Source: JAJFKX01 sp965230265 (GTDB taxonomy: Bacteria; Pseudomonadota; Gammaproteobacteria; Xanthomonadales; Wenzhouxiangellaceae). Taken from it: DNA of 64,000 bases. Below, piece after piece: positions 54,285-62,188 of this stretch. The position numbers and the translations under genes were made by a program. Within the stretch, counting starts at the first letter, position 1; every line of letters begins with the position of its first letter. The stretch covers positions 2,294,001 through 2,358,000 of the forward strand of contig OZ245999.1 of the NCBI GenBank assembly GCA_965230265.1. The letters run 5' to 3'. The notes beneath the pieces were generated by a model, which ran no database searches, had not been told where the DNA came from, and worked only from the letters and a program-made list of their open reading frames with translations.

Positions 54285-54893
54285 TTAATGATTTGCAGCC
54301 GCCCCCGGGCCCCAACCACACTTTTGCAACAGGGCCTGAGTTTCAGCCAGCGGCAAACCCATCACGCTGCTATAACTGCCAGACAGATGCTGCACCAATG
54401 CCGAACCTCGCCCCTGAATCGCATAAGCACCCGCTTTGTCCAATGGCTCTGCGGTGGCCACATAGCGGCTAATTTGCAGATCAGTTAAAGGCGAAAAGGT
54501 GACCTCGCTGGTGTGTACCAAACTGTGTAAGCGAGAACCAGCCGCTGGATTGACCACACAAATAGCGGTCATCACCTGATGTGTCTTTCCCGATAATAAC
54601 CGCAGGAATCGTACCGCTTGCAACGCATCATACGGCTTACCAAGAATCTTTCCATTAATAACCACAGTCGTATCAGCCGCCAGAACATACTGATGAGTCA
54701 GTTTGGCCGCTACTGCTTGCGCCTTTTCGATGGCCATGCGCTTTACATAGTCATAGGCTGATTCGCCATCGATCAAACTTTCATCGATATCGGCAGGATG
54801 AACGACATGCGGGATGTTCGCGAGCTGCAATAGCTCGGTACGCCGTGGCGAAGCCGATGCCAGAATAATGGGTGACCGGAAAGCTTTACTCAC
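54285..54893 (-). CDS. maf: Maf-like nucleoside triphosphate pyrophosphatase
   Basis: 202 residues. ILASASPRRTELLQLANIPH is the family N-terminus; YVLAADTTVVINGKILGKP and GKTHQVMTAICV follow, and YAIQGRGSALVQHLSGSYSSVMGLPL is the end motif. It hydrolyses dTTP/UTP or modified nucleotides (YhdE-type by position). The start overlaps the rlmH stop by 8 bp. Confidence 0.95.
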   Translation of the reverse strand: MSKAFRSPIILASASPRRTELLQLANIPHVVHPADIDESLIDGESAYDYVKRMAIEKAQAVAAKLTHQYVLAADTTVVINGKILGKPYDALQAVRFLRLLSGKTHQVMTAICVVNPAAGSRLHSLVHTSEVTFSPLTDLQISRYVATAEPLDKAGAYAIQGRGSALVQHLSGSYSSVMGLPLAETQALLQKCGWGPGAAANH

Positions 54894-55353
54894 GATGATA
54901 CGGATGGGAAATAGTGATGGTATATGCTCGATATAACTGTTCAGCCAGAATAACCCGAACCAGATGATGTGGATAGGTCAGCTCACCCAGAGACCAGCGG
55001 GTGTCAGCTTGTTGCAGCAAGTGTGAATCATGTCCGTCAGCCCCGCCTATTAATAGTGCACAGTCACGGCCCATGTTTTGCCATTTCTTGAGCTGGTCAG
55101 CCAGTTGCATAGTGCTCCAACAACGACCCCCGCCATCCAAGGCAATGCGATAACAACCATTGCTAAGTTGCAGCAGCTTCTCAGCCTCTTTACGCCTGGC
55201 TGACGCTATCTCAGCATCATTGCGCCGATGTACCGGTGCAATGGTGATCAATTCAAGTTGCAGGTGCCTGGGTAAACGCTTGGCATATTCATCCCAGCCA
55301 CTGTTAATCCAGCCGGGCGCATTGCCACTGACGGTCAGAACCCGCAAACGCAT
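54886..55353 (-). CDS. rlmH: 23S rRNA (pseudouridine1915-N3)-methyltransferase RlmH
   Basis: 155 residues, SPOUT fold. LLIGGADGHDSHLLQQADTRWSLGELTYPHHLVRVILAEQLYRA holds the knot and SAM site with the C-terminal YHRE ending. It methylates pseudouridine 1915 of 23S rRNA. It lies 9 bp after rsfS, a conserved neighbour. Confidence 0.97.
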   Translation of the reverse strand: MRLRVLTVSGNAPGWINSGWDEYAKRLPRHLQLELITIAPVHRRNDAEIASARRKEAEKLLQLSNGCYRIALDGGGRCWSTMQLADQLKKWQNMGRDCALLIGGADGHDSHLLQQADTRWSLGELTYPHHLVRVILAEQLYRAYTITISHPYHRE

Positions 55354-55362
55354 ATCGTTGAC

Positions 55363-55788
55363 TTACGTTTGAGTGTTGTTTGCAGCCTGTGAAGCCGCTT
55401 TGAGTACAGACTCGCTGCCTGCTTGTGTCGCATCACGCTGCTTTGGAACATCCCAGAGTTTTTCCAAATTATAGAACTCGCGCACCCTGGGTAGCATCAG
55501 ATGTACAATCACATCTGCAGCATCCACCAACACCCATTCTCCCTCGCTTTCGCCTTCCACCCCCAGTGGTGGCATGTCGTGCTGCTTGAGTTGAATCACC
55601 AGGTGTTCGGCCATCGACTTGAGATGACGGCCAGAATTGCCACTGGCAATAACAATGTAATCAGCCAGACTACTGCGGCCTTGAATGTCGATGGTTTGAA
55701 CATTCTCGGCTTTGTTATCAGCTAATTGATTAAGAATAAGCTCCAGCATTGGCTGGACAGAATCGGACTTCGTTTGGATAGGACTCAA
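55363..55788 (-). CDS. rsfS: Ribosomal silencing factor RsfS
   Basis: 141 residues from a TTG at 55788, or 128 from the ATG at 55749; neither has a clear ribosome site. IDIQGRSSLADYIVIASGNSGRHLKSMAEHL and DVIVHLMLPRVREFYNLEKLW are diagnostic. The protein binds L14 and blocks subunit joining in stationary phase. A ~20-residue Ala/Ser/Gln tail follows. nadD, often adjacent, is not seen here. Confidence 0.94.
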   Translation of the reverse strand: MSPIQTKSDSVQPMLELILNQLADNKAENVQTIDIQGRSSLADYIVIASGNSGRHLKSMAEHLVIQLKQHDMPPLGVEGESEGEWVLVDAADVIVHLMLPRVREFYNLEKLWDVPKQRDATQAGSESVLKAASQAANNTQT

Positions 55789-55920
55789 TAGTCTACAGTT
55801 GTGTTTGTTATGGAAGCTTTATTTTACCAGAAGGTTATCGCAGACAGGTAAGTTTTAGATAGAGTACTGGCTGTTTAACTGCGCCCACATGGCTTGACCA
55901 TGTTCACAATATGTCAATAA

Positions 55921-55945
55921 CCCAGATAAGTGGACCTTATCTGGG
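55921..55945. terminator. Hairpin downstream of the secreted propeller gene
   Basis: CCCAGATAAG and CTTATCTGGG form a perfect 10-bp stem around TGGAC, 26 bp after the stop of the minus-strand gene at 55971. The stem is strong but the minus-strand T-run is poor (TTATTG), so termination is likely rather than certain. Confidence 0.6.
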
Positions 55946-55970
55946 CCATTTGTTTTTCTGTTATGTTTGT

Positions 55971-58172
55971 TTACTCATAACCAATTGGGTCTGTTGCTTT
56001 TTCTAGCACCAGTGTCCCAGCCCCATCAGGGTTATCAAAATCTATTGACAAAAAGCTTGTGCGGGGTGGTTCCGACCGCCGGTTCTCGTTGATATCGCCC
56101 AGGCTGCCCCAGGGGATGGTCATTCTGTCAGCAGGGTTATAGTTGTCACCAAAAACAGGCCCTATCGTGCTGCGTGGCTGACCAGTCAGCCGCCATCGAC
56201 AGCCAGTGATATTGACAGCGCAATCTTCCAATATACCCAAGTAATACCAAGCCTGGTCGCCTTGCTGATTATAAGTCAGCCATAGACCAACCATATTCCG
56301 TGATCGAGGGTCATTCGCATCTATTTGTGCCGGCATAAAAATAAAGCCCTCACCACTGCGGGTAATATCAAAAGAAGAACCGATCATTGAGCGTGACTCC
56401 CCGGTAAACCGGGCAGTGAAACGGCGACCAATATCAATACTCTGCTCATTAATGAGCAAGCCACGATCACACAACAGGTCGTTATCGACGAGACTTTGTA
56501 TGGGTAAAACACCATCACCGAATTCATCACTGGAATAACTCAATACACCATTTCGACAGTCACTAAAACCGATTTCAGCTATCCCCCACGATTCCACCAC
56601 TCTGTCATCGGAATCAAACTCTCCAATTGGAAAACGCGGCCCTCGCGCACGTACCAGATTCAGTTCAACAGCACCCTGTCTTAACGCACCAACACCACGA
56701 ACCCACATCTGGTTACCGGCTGAATCATAGGTAAACCAATGCAACAATAAACGGTTATTTCGCAGCACTTCTAAAGTTAAACCCTGACCATTAAATTGCG
56801 GCCCAAACCACCACAAACCGGTAATAGCCGGATCCAATGCAGGGCTGGCATTGAGCACTGAAATTTGCCTGATACCCTGCCGCTCCGCCGTTCGCAACAA
56901 TTGAGTGTTGTTGGCATTTAGCTGAAATGTATCCCCATCACCGAATAAAATTTGGTTACTACCCAACTTCAGCGTCTGCCTGCGTGATCGCGGCGCATCA
57001 GTCTGTACTGGTGCATAAGTGACCAGACCATCAGGACGCTGAAGGCGTGGTCTTTCATAGACGGCTACCCCATCAAAGTCGACCAAACCATCAATCAGTT
57101 TGACACCCTGACCAAATAAAGTGACTGCACTGATTTCCTGAGCCCCCTCAACCTCATCAATCTCAAACCATTGGATGTCAGCTGAACCATCAAACAGACC
57201 GGGCCTGGGAGTAAAAGTGATGAGTCTGTTATTTTCCCAAAAAAGCTGATCTCTATCTTGTAAACCATCTCTTCTGGTGACAAAACTCGCACCAATACCC
57301 AAAACACCAATATTGATAACTTCGCTTAACTCATAACCGCTTCCATCAACTTGATAAACTTCAACTTCACTTCGATATCTGTTTTGTACCGGCACATTAA
57401 TAAAGCCGGGGCTAAAGCCCTGAAACTCATGGCTATTAATGAAAATGACATCATTTTGAATAAGGAAGTCATGACCGTAGATAGTGCTTGTACCGATGAA
57501 TTGGCTGGTTATTTGCCAGCTTCCTGAGTCATCACTTTCAAGCAAATTGACTGTCTGTGGCAATGCGCGATTATGCGCAAGCCTTTGTTCTACACCAATC
57601 TCCTGATTGCCCTGGATTAAAATTCGATCACCATCCGTTTCCACACGTGTGCCCCAGGCGAGATTACCTGCCTCTCCAACGCCAGGAATACGTGCAGCAG
57701 GCATTAAACGGTCTCCATCCAAGTAATAAACAAACGCTTCACCATTGGATAAACCCGCTTCCGGTTGAGCAAACACCTGACCGGGTGCACCTATCACCAA
57801 AACCCCATCGCTGTAATCGACTGAAAAACCAAAACCATCCTGACGTACGCAGTCCAAACCAAAATCAACGGCAGATAGGCTTTGTACCTGATCAAAACGC
57901 CCCTGATTATTCATTGCAAACAACAATGCCAACCCGCAATTGTTTCCGTTTGCCACCTGCCCGGTTAGATCAAGATTTGGGTGGCTTATCAGTATCAGGT
58001 CATTTTCGATAAAAACCGTATTAACCCTGCTGGCTGCAGCGATTGACTCAGGCAAGTCCAGCTGCTGTGAAAACCGCCAATCTATTAATGGTGATTCTTC
58101 GGCGTATACCGGAATATAAAAAAATAAACCAAATGCAAAGATTTTACCCAGCTGCATAAAAAATAATCTCAT
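55971..58172 (-). CDS. Large secreted protein with FG-GAP-like and repeated C-terminal domains
   Basis: 733 residues with a signal peptide (LGKIFAFGLFFYIPVYAEE). The first ~450 residues resemble FG-GAP/integrin-type blades (FGFSVDYSDGVLVIGAPG, GTRVETDGDRILIQG). Two C-terminal units follow: GLWWFGPQFNGQGLTLEV...YDSAGNQMWVRG at ~480 and FDITRSGEGFIFMP...YNQQGDQAWYYLG at ~620; such GLWY/QSGHG-type units are common in secreted proteins of environmental gammaproteobacteria. GAAGGA precedes the ATG. Probably surface or extracellular; function unknown. Confidence 0.75.
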   Translation of the reverse strand: MRLFFMQLGKIFAFGLFFYIPVYAEESPLIDWRFSQQLDLPESIAAASRVNTVFIENDLILISHPNLDLTGQVANGNNCGLALLFAMNNQGRFDQVQSLSAVDFGLDCVRQDGFGFSVDYSDGVLVIGAPGQVFAQPEAGLSNGEAFVYYLDGDRLMPAARIPGVGEAGNLAWGTRVETDGDRILIQGNQEIGVEQRLAHNRALPQTVNLLESDDSGSWQITSQFIGTSTIYGHDFLIQNDVIFINSHEFQGFSPGFINVPVQNRYRSEVEVYQVDGSGYELSEVINIGVLGIGASFVTRRDGLQDRDQLFWENNRLITFTPRPGLFDGSADIQWFEIDEVEGAQEISAVTLFGQGVKLIDGLVDFDGVAVYERPRLQRPDGLVTYAPVQTDAPRSRRQTLKLGSNQILFGDGDTFQLNANNTQLLRTAERQGIRQISVLNASPALDPAITGLWWFGPQFNGQGLTLEVLRNNRLLLHWFTYDSAGNQMWVRGVGALRQGAVELNLVRARGPRFPIGEFDSDDRVVESWGIAEIGFSDCRNGVLSYSSDEFGDGVLPIQSLVDNDLLCDRGLLINEQSIDIGRRFTARFTGESRSMIGSSFDITRSGEGFIFMPAQIDANDPRSRNMVGLWLTYNQQGDQAWYYLGILEDCAVNITGCRWRLTGQPRSTIGPVFGDNYNPADRMTIPWGSLGDINENRRSEPPRTSFLSIDFDNPDGAGTLVLEKATDPIGYE

Positions 58173-58514
58173 TGGAGTGTCCTTCTTTAAGTAAGCCCTT
58201 GATCTACGATTTAATTACCATAGCAATCTTAGATGAATCAAAAATTAACAATTCTCTTAACACACCTAAACCAAGACTTAGTCGTCCTGACTACCGTACA
58301 GCCAACGTCTATTGAATACATTTTTTGCCCATTCAAATGACAATCAAAACACCGGGTTTTGATAAAGCGCTTACTGTCCTTGCAGATTGAACCAGCCATT
58401 TAACTCAGGTTTACCAGAGGCATTTGTCAATTTTTTGTCAAAAAACCGTCAACAAAGTGTCAACGATTAGTATATGATGCTATAGATTTGTGTCAGTTTA
58501 GCCGGGATTTTTCT
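58173..58514. other. Divergent intergenic region
   Basis: About 340 bp between two divergent secreted-protein genes. The right third holds the direct-repeat element listed at 58425-58464 and a possible -10. No ORF or RNA gene was recognised in the rest. Confidence 0.5.
58425..58464 (+). promoter_or_regulatory. Four 11-bp-spaced TGTCAA repeats, PhoB-box-like
   Basis: TGTCAA, TGTCAA, CGTCAA and TGTCAA begin at 58425, 58436, 58447 and 58458, an exact 11-bp period, with AT-rich spacers. Pho boxes (CTGTCAT units at 11-bp period) and other OmpR/PhoB-family sites have this form. TATGAT at 58473-58478 or TATAGA at 58481-58486 may serve as -10. They lie 50-90 bp before the start of the P-domain/DUF11 gene. 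Confidence 0.6.
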
Positions 58515-61500
58515 ATGAAAATAAGATCTATTATCTGCTCATTCTTATTCGTGGCATGCTTTGCTGCGCATGCCCAGCCAGCCAATAACCCGGCATCAAC
58601 AAGAGGCAGCGGCGTTTCACCTGACACAGTAGCCAGCTCTACAGATTTCACTTCTACCCCGGGGGCCAATATCACGACAGGTGCCCCGGTCAATGACAAT
58701 CTGATGGTTTCCGGCATTGGCCCAACCATTCTGGATGTCAACCTGACCACCAGTATTACGCATACTTTTGCCAGCGATCTGGACATTATGCTGACCTCAC
58801 CATCCGGCACTACGGTCACGATTAGCACGGATAACGGAGGTGGCAATGATGATGTTTTCGACGGCACTTTGTTTGATGATGATGCCGTGGATACTGGCGT
58901 CAATAACGTCACCGTAAACTTTGCCTTTACCAATAACGTAACAGCCACACCACTGGTTGTTGAAGGCGCGCTGGGTGCATTTATCGGTGAAGACCCGAAT
59001 GGTACCTGGACCTTGAATATCGTTGATGATGCCGGTGGTGATGATGGCACGCTGGCAGACTGGACACTCAGTATTACGCATGTCCCCGATGCGTTTGTCA
59101 CCACAGCATTCAGCGCTACCGATATGCCCGGCAGTAACATCACAACCGGCACGCCAGTCAATGCAACATTAACCATCAGCGGCGCTGACGCGTTTTTGTG
59201 CGATCTGGATATGGAAACCTTTATTACCCATACTTTTGCCAGTGACCTGGACATCACCCTGACATCACCAGCAGGCACTGTCGTTACCATTACCACCGAT
59301 AACGGCGGCGGCAATGACGATGTATTCAATGGAACCACTTGGGATGACAATGGCGGTACACCAGTCACCGATTTTGTTTTTGCCAACAATGTCACAGCCA
59401 CACCATTGATCCCTGAAGCAGCCATGGGTGCTTTTATCGGTGAAGATCCGAACGGAACCTGGACATTGAACGTTACTGATGATGCTGGTGGCGATGATGG
59501 CACCCTGGCTGAGTGGTCATTGAACGGCATGACCTGTCTGGTTCCAGCAGGCGCCGATGCCGATCTGTCGATCAGCAAAACCGATAGTGCTGATCCAGTC
59601 AATACCGGTGACCCACTCACTTATACCATTACGGTTGATAATGCCGGCCCGGATACCGCAACCAATGTGGTTGTCACTGACACTTTACCCGCCGGCGTTA
59701 CCCTGGTATCTACCAGCGGTTGTGCTGAAGACCCGATAGGTGTACCAAGCTGCTCATTGGGTGACATAGCCAGCGGTGCCAATGCCAGTTATACCGTTGC
59801 CGTGACCGTTGATCCCGGTACCAGCGGCACCATTACCAACACTGCCAGCGTGATATCCGAGGTTGCTGACTCAGACATCAGCAATAATATGATCAGCGAA
59901 GATACCTTTGTTACCCCACTCGGCGGTGCGATTTGTAATACCGGTGGCCCGGATGCATTTGGCTATACCTTCTGTGACTCCAATGACCCGATCGGCCCGA
60001 CTTTTGACTTTATTGATATCAGCGGCACCGGCACCGATTTGCTCCTGGGTGATGACTCCACCTCAACTCAAGCTTTGGGTTTCAACTTCGACTTCTATGG
60101 TGTCACCCACACCGATGTATTGGTTGATTCCAATGGTTACCTAACCTTCGACTTAAGCGAAACCTCTGATTTCAGTAACGACTGCCCAATTGGGGGTGGT
60201 TCACCGAATGATTTACTGGCGGTTTTCTGGGATGACTTAAACCCAGGCGATGGCGATAGCAATGGCGTTTTTTATCAGACTTTTGCAAATTGCCCCTACA
60301 CCGGTGACATCGACAACATACCCGGCGGCTGTGCCATTGCCCAATGGGATCAAGTTGTTGATACCAATTTCAGTCAACCTACTTTTACTGTGACTTTCCA
60401 GGCCATCGTGATGGAAAGCGGCAACATCATTTATCAATATGATAGCGGTTTTGATGCTGGCAATGATGATGCCACCGGGCTGGTAAGCACCACTGCAATC
60501 TCTGATGATGGCGCCCTCAACCTGACCTTTGCCTGCAATACCGCCAATACCATAGAGAACAGCTTTACCATTCAATATTCTCCTCCGATGGTTGTTGTCG
60601 CCAGTGCAGATTTATCGATCACCAAAACCGACAGCGCAGACCCGGTCAATGCCGGTGACAGCCTGACCTATACGGTTACCGTGGATAATGCTGGCCCGGA
60701 TACTGCCACCAATGTGGTGGTTACCGATACTTTGCCTGCCGGTGTCACACTGGTGTCAACCAGCGGCTGTACCGAAGACCCCAATGGTGTGCCAATGTGC
60801 AGCCTGGGTGACATCGCTGCCGGTGGCAGTGCCAGTTACACCATTATGGTCAGTGTTGATGCAGCGACTGTTGGTACCATCACCAATATGGCCAGTGTTG
60901 CCTCGGATACGGATGACCCAGACACAGGCAACAATATGGTCAGCGAAGACACCACGGTTATCGCTATCGCTGATTTATCCATCACCAAAGCCGACAGCGT
61001 TGACCCGGTGATTGCCGGAACCCAGCTGACGTATACCATTGATGTCAGCAACGCCGGTCCGTCCACTGCAGTTAATGTGGTTGTCACCGACAATCTGCCT
61101 GCTGGCGTTAGCCTGGTTTCCACCAGTGGCTGTGCTGAAGACCCTTCCGGCGCACCGACTTGTTCATTGGGTGATATTGCCGGTGGCGGCAGTGCCAGCT
61201 ATACGATTACTGTGGATGTTGATGAAGACTTCACCGGCACGCTCAGCAATACCGCCAGCGTCACTTCGGCAACCAATGATCCGAATACCGGTAATAATTC
61301 AGCCACTGAAACGACCGTCGTGAATGCTGAGGCTGATCTATCCATCACCAAAGCCGACAATGCTGACCCAGTGGTTGCCGACGATCCATTGACCTATACC
61401 ATTAATGTCAGCAACGCCGGCCCATCGACTGCGGTCAATGTGGTCGTCACCGATAATCTGCCAGCCGGCGTTACCCTGGTTTCTACCAGTGGCTGTGCTG

Positions 61501-62168
61501 AAGATCCTTCCGGCACACCGGCATGCAGTTTGGGTGACCTGGCCTCAGGTGCCAGCGCCAGTTATGACATCACTGTCGATGTGGACCTGACCTTTGAAGG
61601 CATGCTGAGCAATACCGCTAGTGTCAGTTCAACCACAACCGATCCAAACGGCGGCAATGACAGTGCGACGGAAATCACCACGGTGACCGCAGCAGTCTCT
61701 GATCTGGAACTGACGGTGACCAATAATGCACCGGTACCGTTGGAAATAGGCAATGAATTTGAAATCATGCTGAACCTAAGCAATAACGGCCCACAGGACA
61801 ATATCGGTGTGAATGTAATCGCCGAATTATCCAACGGTTTGGCCTTTGTTTCCTCCGGTACGACTCTGGGAACCCCATGTGCCACTGCCGTCGGTAATAC
61901 GGTGACATGGGATGTGGGTGATATCAGCAATGGCACCAGCATCAGCTGTCCATTTACTGTGGCGACAGTGCTATCGGGGACACAATCGGTAGTGGCAACC
62001 GCAACCGGTATCATTGGCGATCCGGTCACTGTCAACAATACCGACATTCTCGGCACCGTTGCGGTAGAAGCCATTGAAGTACCGACGCTGAATCGCTTCG
62101 GCCTGTTGCTGCTGTTATTGATAACGCTGGGCATTGCTGGATGGCGGTTACGTAAAACGGCTGCCTGA
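58515..62168 (+). CDS. Secreted protein with two P-domains, DUF11 repeats and VPTL-type C-terminal anchor
   Basis: 1217 residues from the ATG at 58515; an upstream in-frame start at 58488 precedes the signal peptide (IRSIICSFLFVACFAAHAQ). Two proprotein-convertase-type P-domains, at ~40-190 and ~195-340, share HTFASDLDI and EDPNGTWTLN. DUF11 repeats (ADLSITKxDSADPV...NAGPDTATNVVVTDTLPAG) occur near 355, 703, 824 and 944, with a more degenerate one near 1065. The region ~470-695 differs. The end VPTLNRFGLLLLLL then GWRLRK is an IPTL-CTERM-like sorting or anchor signal. It is probably a surface adhesin or scaffold; no catalytic domain seen. Confidence 0.85.
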   Translation: MKIRSIICSFLFVACFAAHAQPANNPASTRGSGVSPDTVASSTDFTSTPGANITTGAPVNDNLMVSGIGPTILDVNLTTSITHTFASDLDIMLTSPSGTTVTISTDNGGGNDDVFDGTLFDDDAVDTGVNNVTVNFAFTNNVTATPLVVEGALGAFIGEDPNGTWTLNIVDDAGGDDGTLADWTLSITHVPDAFVTTAFSATDMPGSNITTGTPVNATLTISGADAFLCDLDMETFITHTFASDLDITLTSPAGTVVTITTDNGGGNDDVFNGTTWDDNGGTPVTDFVFANNVTATPLIPEAAMGAFIGEDPNGTWTLNVTDDAGGDDGTLAEWSLNGMTCLVPAGADADLSISKTDSADPVNTGDPLTYTITVDNAGPDTATNVVVTDTLPAGVTLVSTSGCAEDPIGVPSCSLGDIASGANASYTVAVTVDPGTSGTITNTASVISEVADSDISNNMISEDTFVTPLGGAICNTGGPDAFGYTFCDSNDPIGPTFDFIDISGTGTDLLLGDDSTSTQALGFNFDFYGVTHTDVLVDSNGYLTFDLSETSDFSNDCPIGGGSPNDLLAVFWDDLNPGDGDSNGVFYQTFANCPYTGDIDNIPGGCAIAQWDQVVDTNFSQPTFTVTFQAIVMESGNIIYQYDSGFDAGNDDATGLVSTTAISDDGALNLTFACNTANTIENSFTIQYSPPMVVVASADLSITKTDSADPVNAGDSLTYTVTVDNAGPDTATNVVVTDTLPAGVTLVSTSGCTEDPNGVPMCSLGDIAAGGSASYTIMVSVDAATVGTITNMASVASDTDDPDTGNNMVSEDTTVIAIADLSITKADSVDPVIAGTQLTYTIDVSNAGPSTAVNVVVTDNLPAGVSLVSTSGCAEDPSGAPTCSLGDIAGGGSASYTITVDVDEDFTGTLSNTASVTSATNDPNTGNNSATETTVVNAEADLSITKADNADPVVADDPLTYTINVSNAGPSTAVNVVVTDNLPAGVTLVSTSGCAEDPSGTPACSLGDLASGASASYDITVDVDLTFEGMLSNTASVSSTTTDPNGGNDSATEITTVTAAVSDLELTVTNNAPVPLEIGNEFEIMLNLSNNGPQDNIGVNVIAELSNGLAFVSSGTTLGTPCATAVGNTVTWDVGDISNGTSISCPFTVATVLSGTQSVVATATGIIGDPVTVNNTDILGTVAVEAIEVPTLNRFGLLLLLLITLGIAGWRLRKTAA
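59558..61720 (+). repeat. DUF11-coding repeats
   Basis: Units of about 360 bp begin near 59558, 60601, 60967 and 61327, with a diverged one near 61700. The last intact three are nearly back to back (366 and 360 bp apart). Phrases such as those coding for PAGVTLVSTSGCAEDP recur with few changes, so unequal recombination or assembly collapse is possible. Confidence 0.75.
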
Positions 62169-62188
62169 ATACGCCAGCTCACAAATTC

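Noticed and set aside
58493..59620. Long minus-strand open frame of 375 codons
   Set aside because: It is the reverse-frame shadow of the P-domain/DUF11 gene, whose plus-strand protein has signal peptide, repeats and domains; the minus translation has no recognisable features.
59558..61720. CRISPR-like array
   Set aside because: The repeats are about 360 bp, in frame and protein-coding (DUF11), not short repeats with unique spacers.
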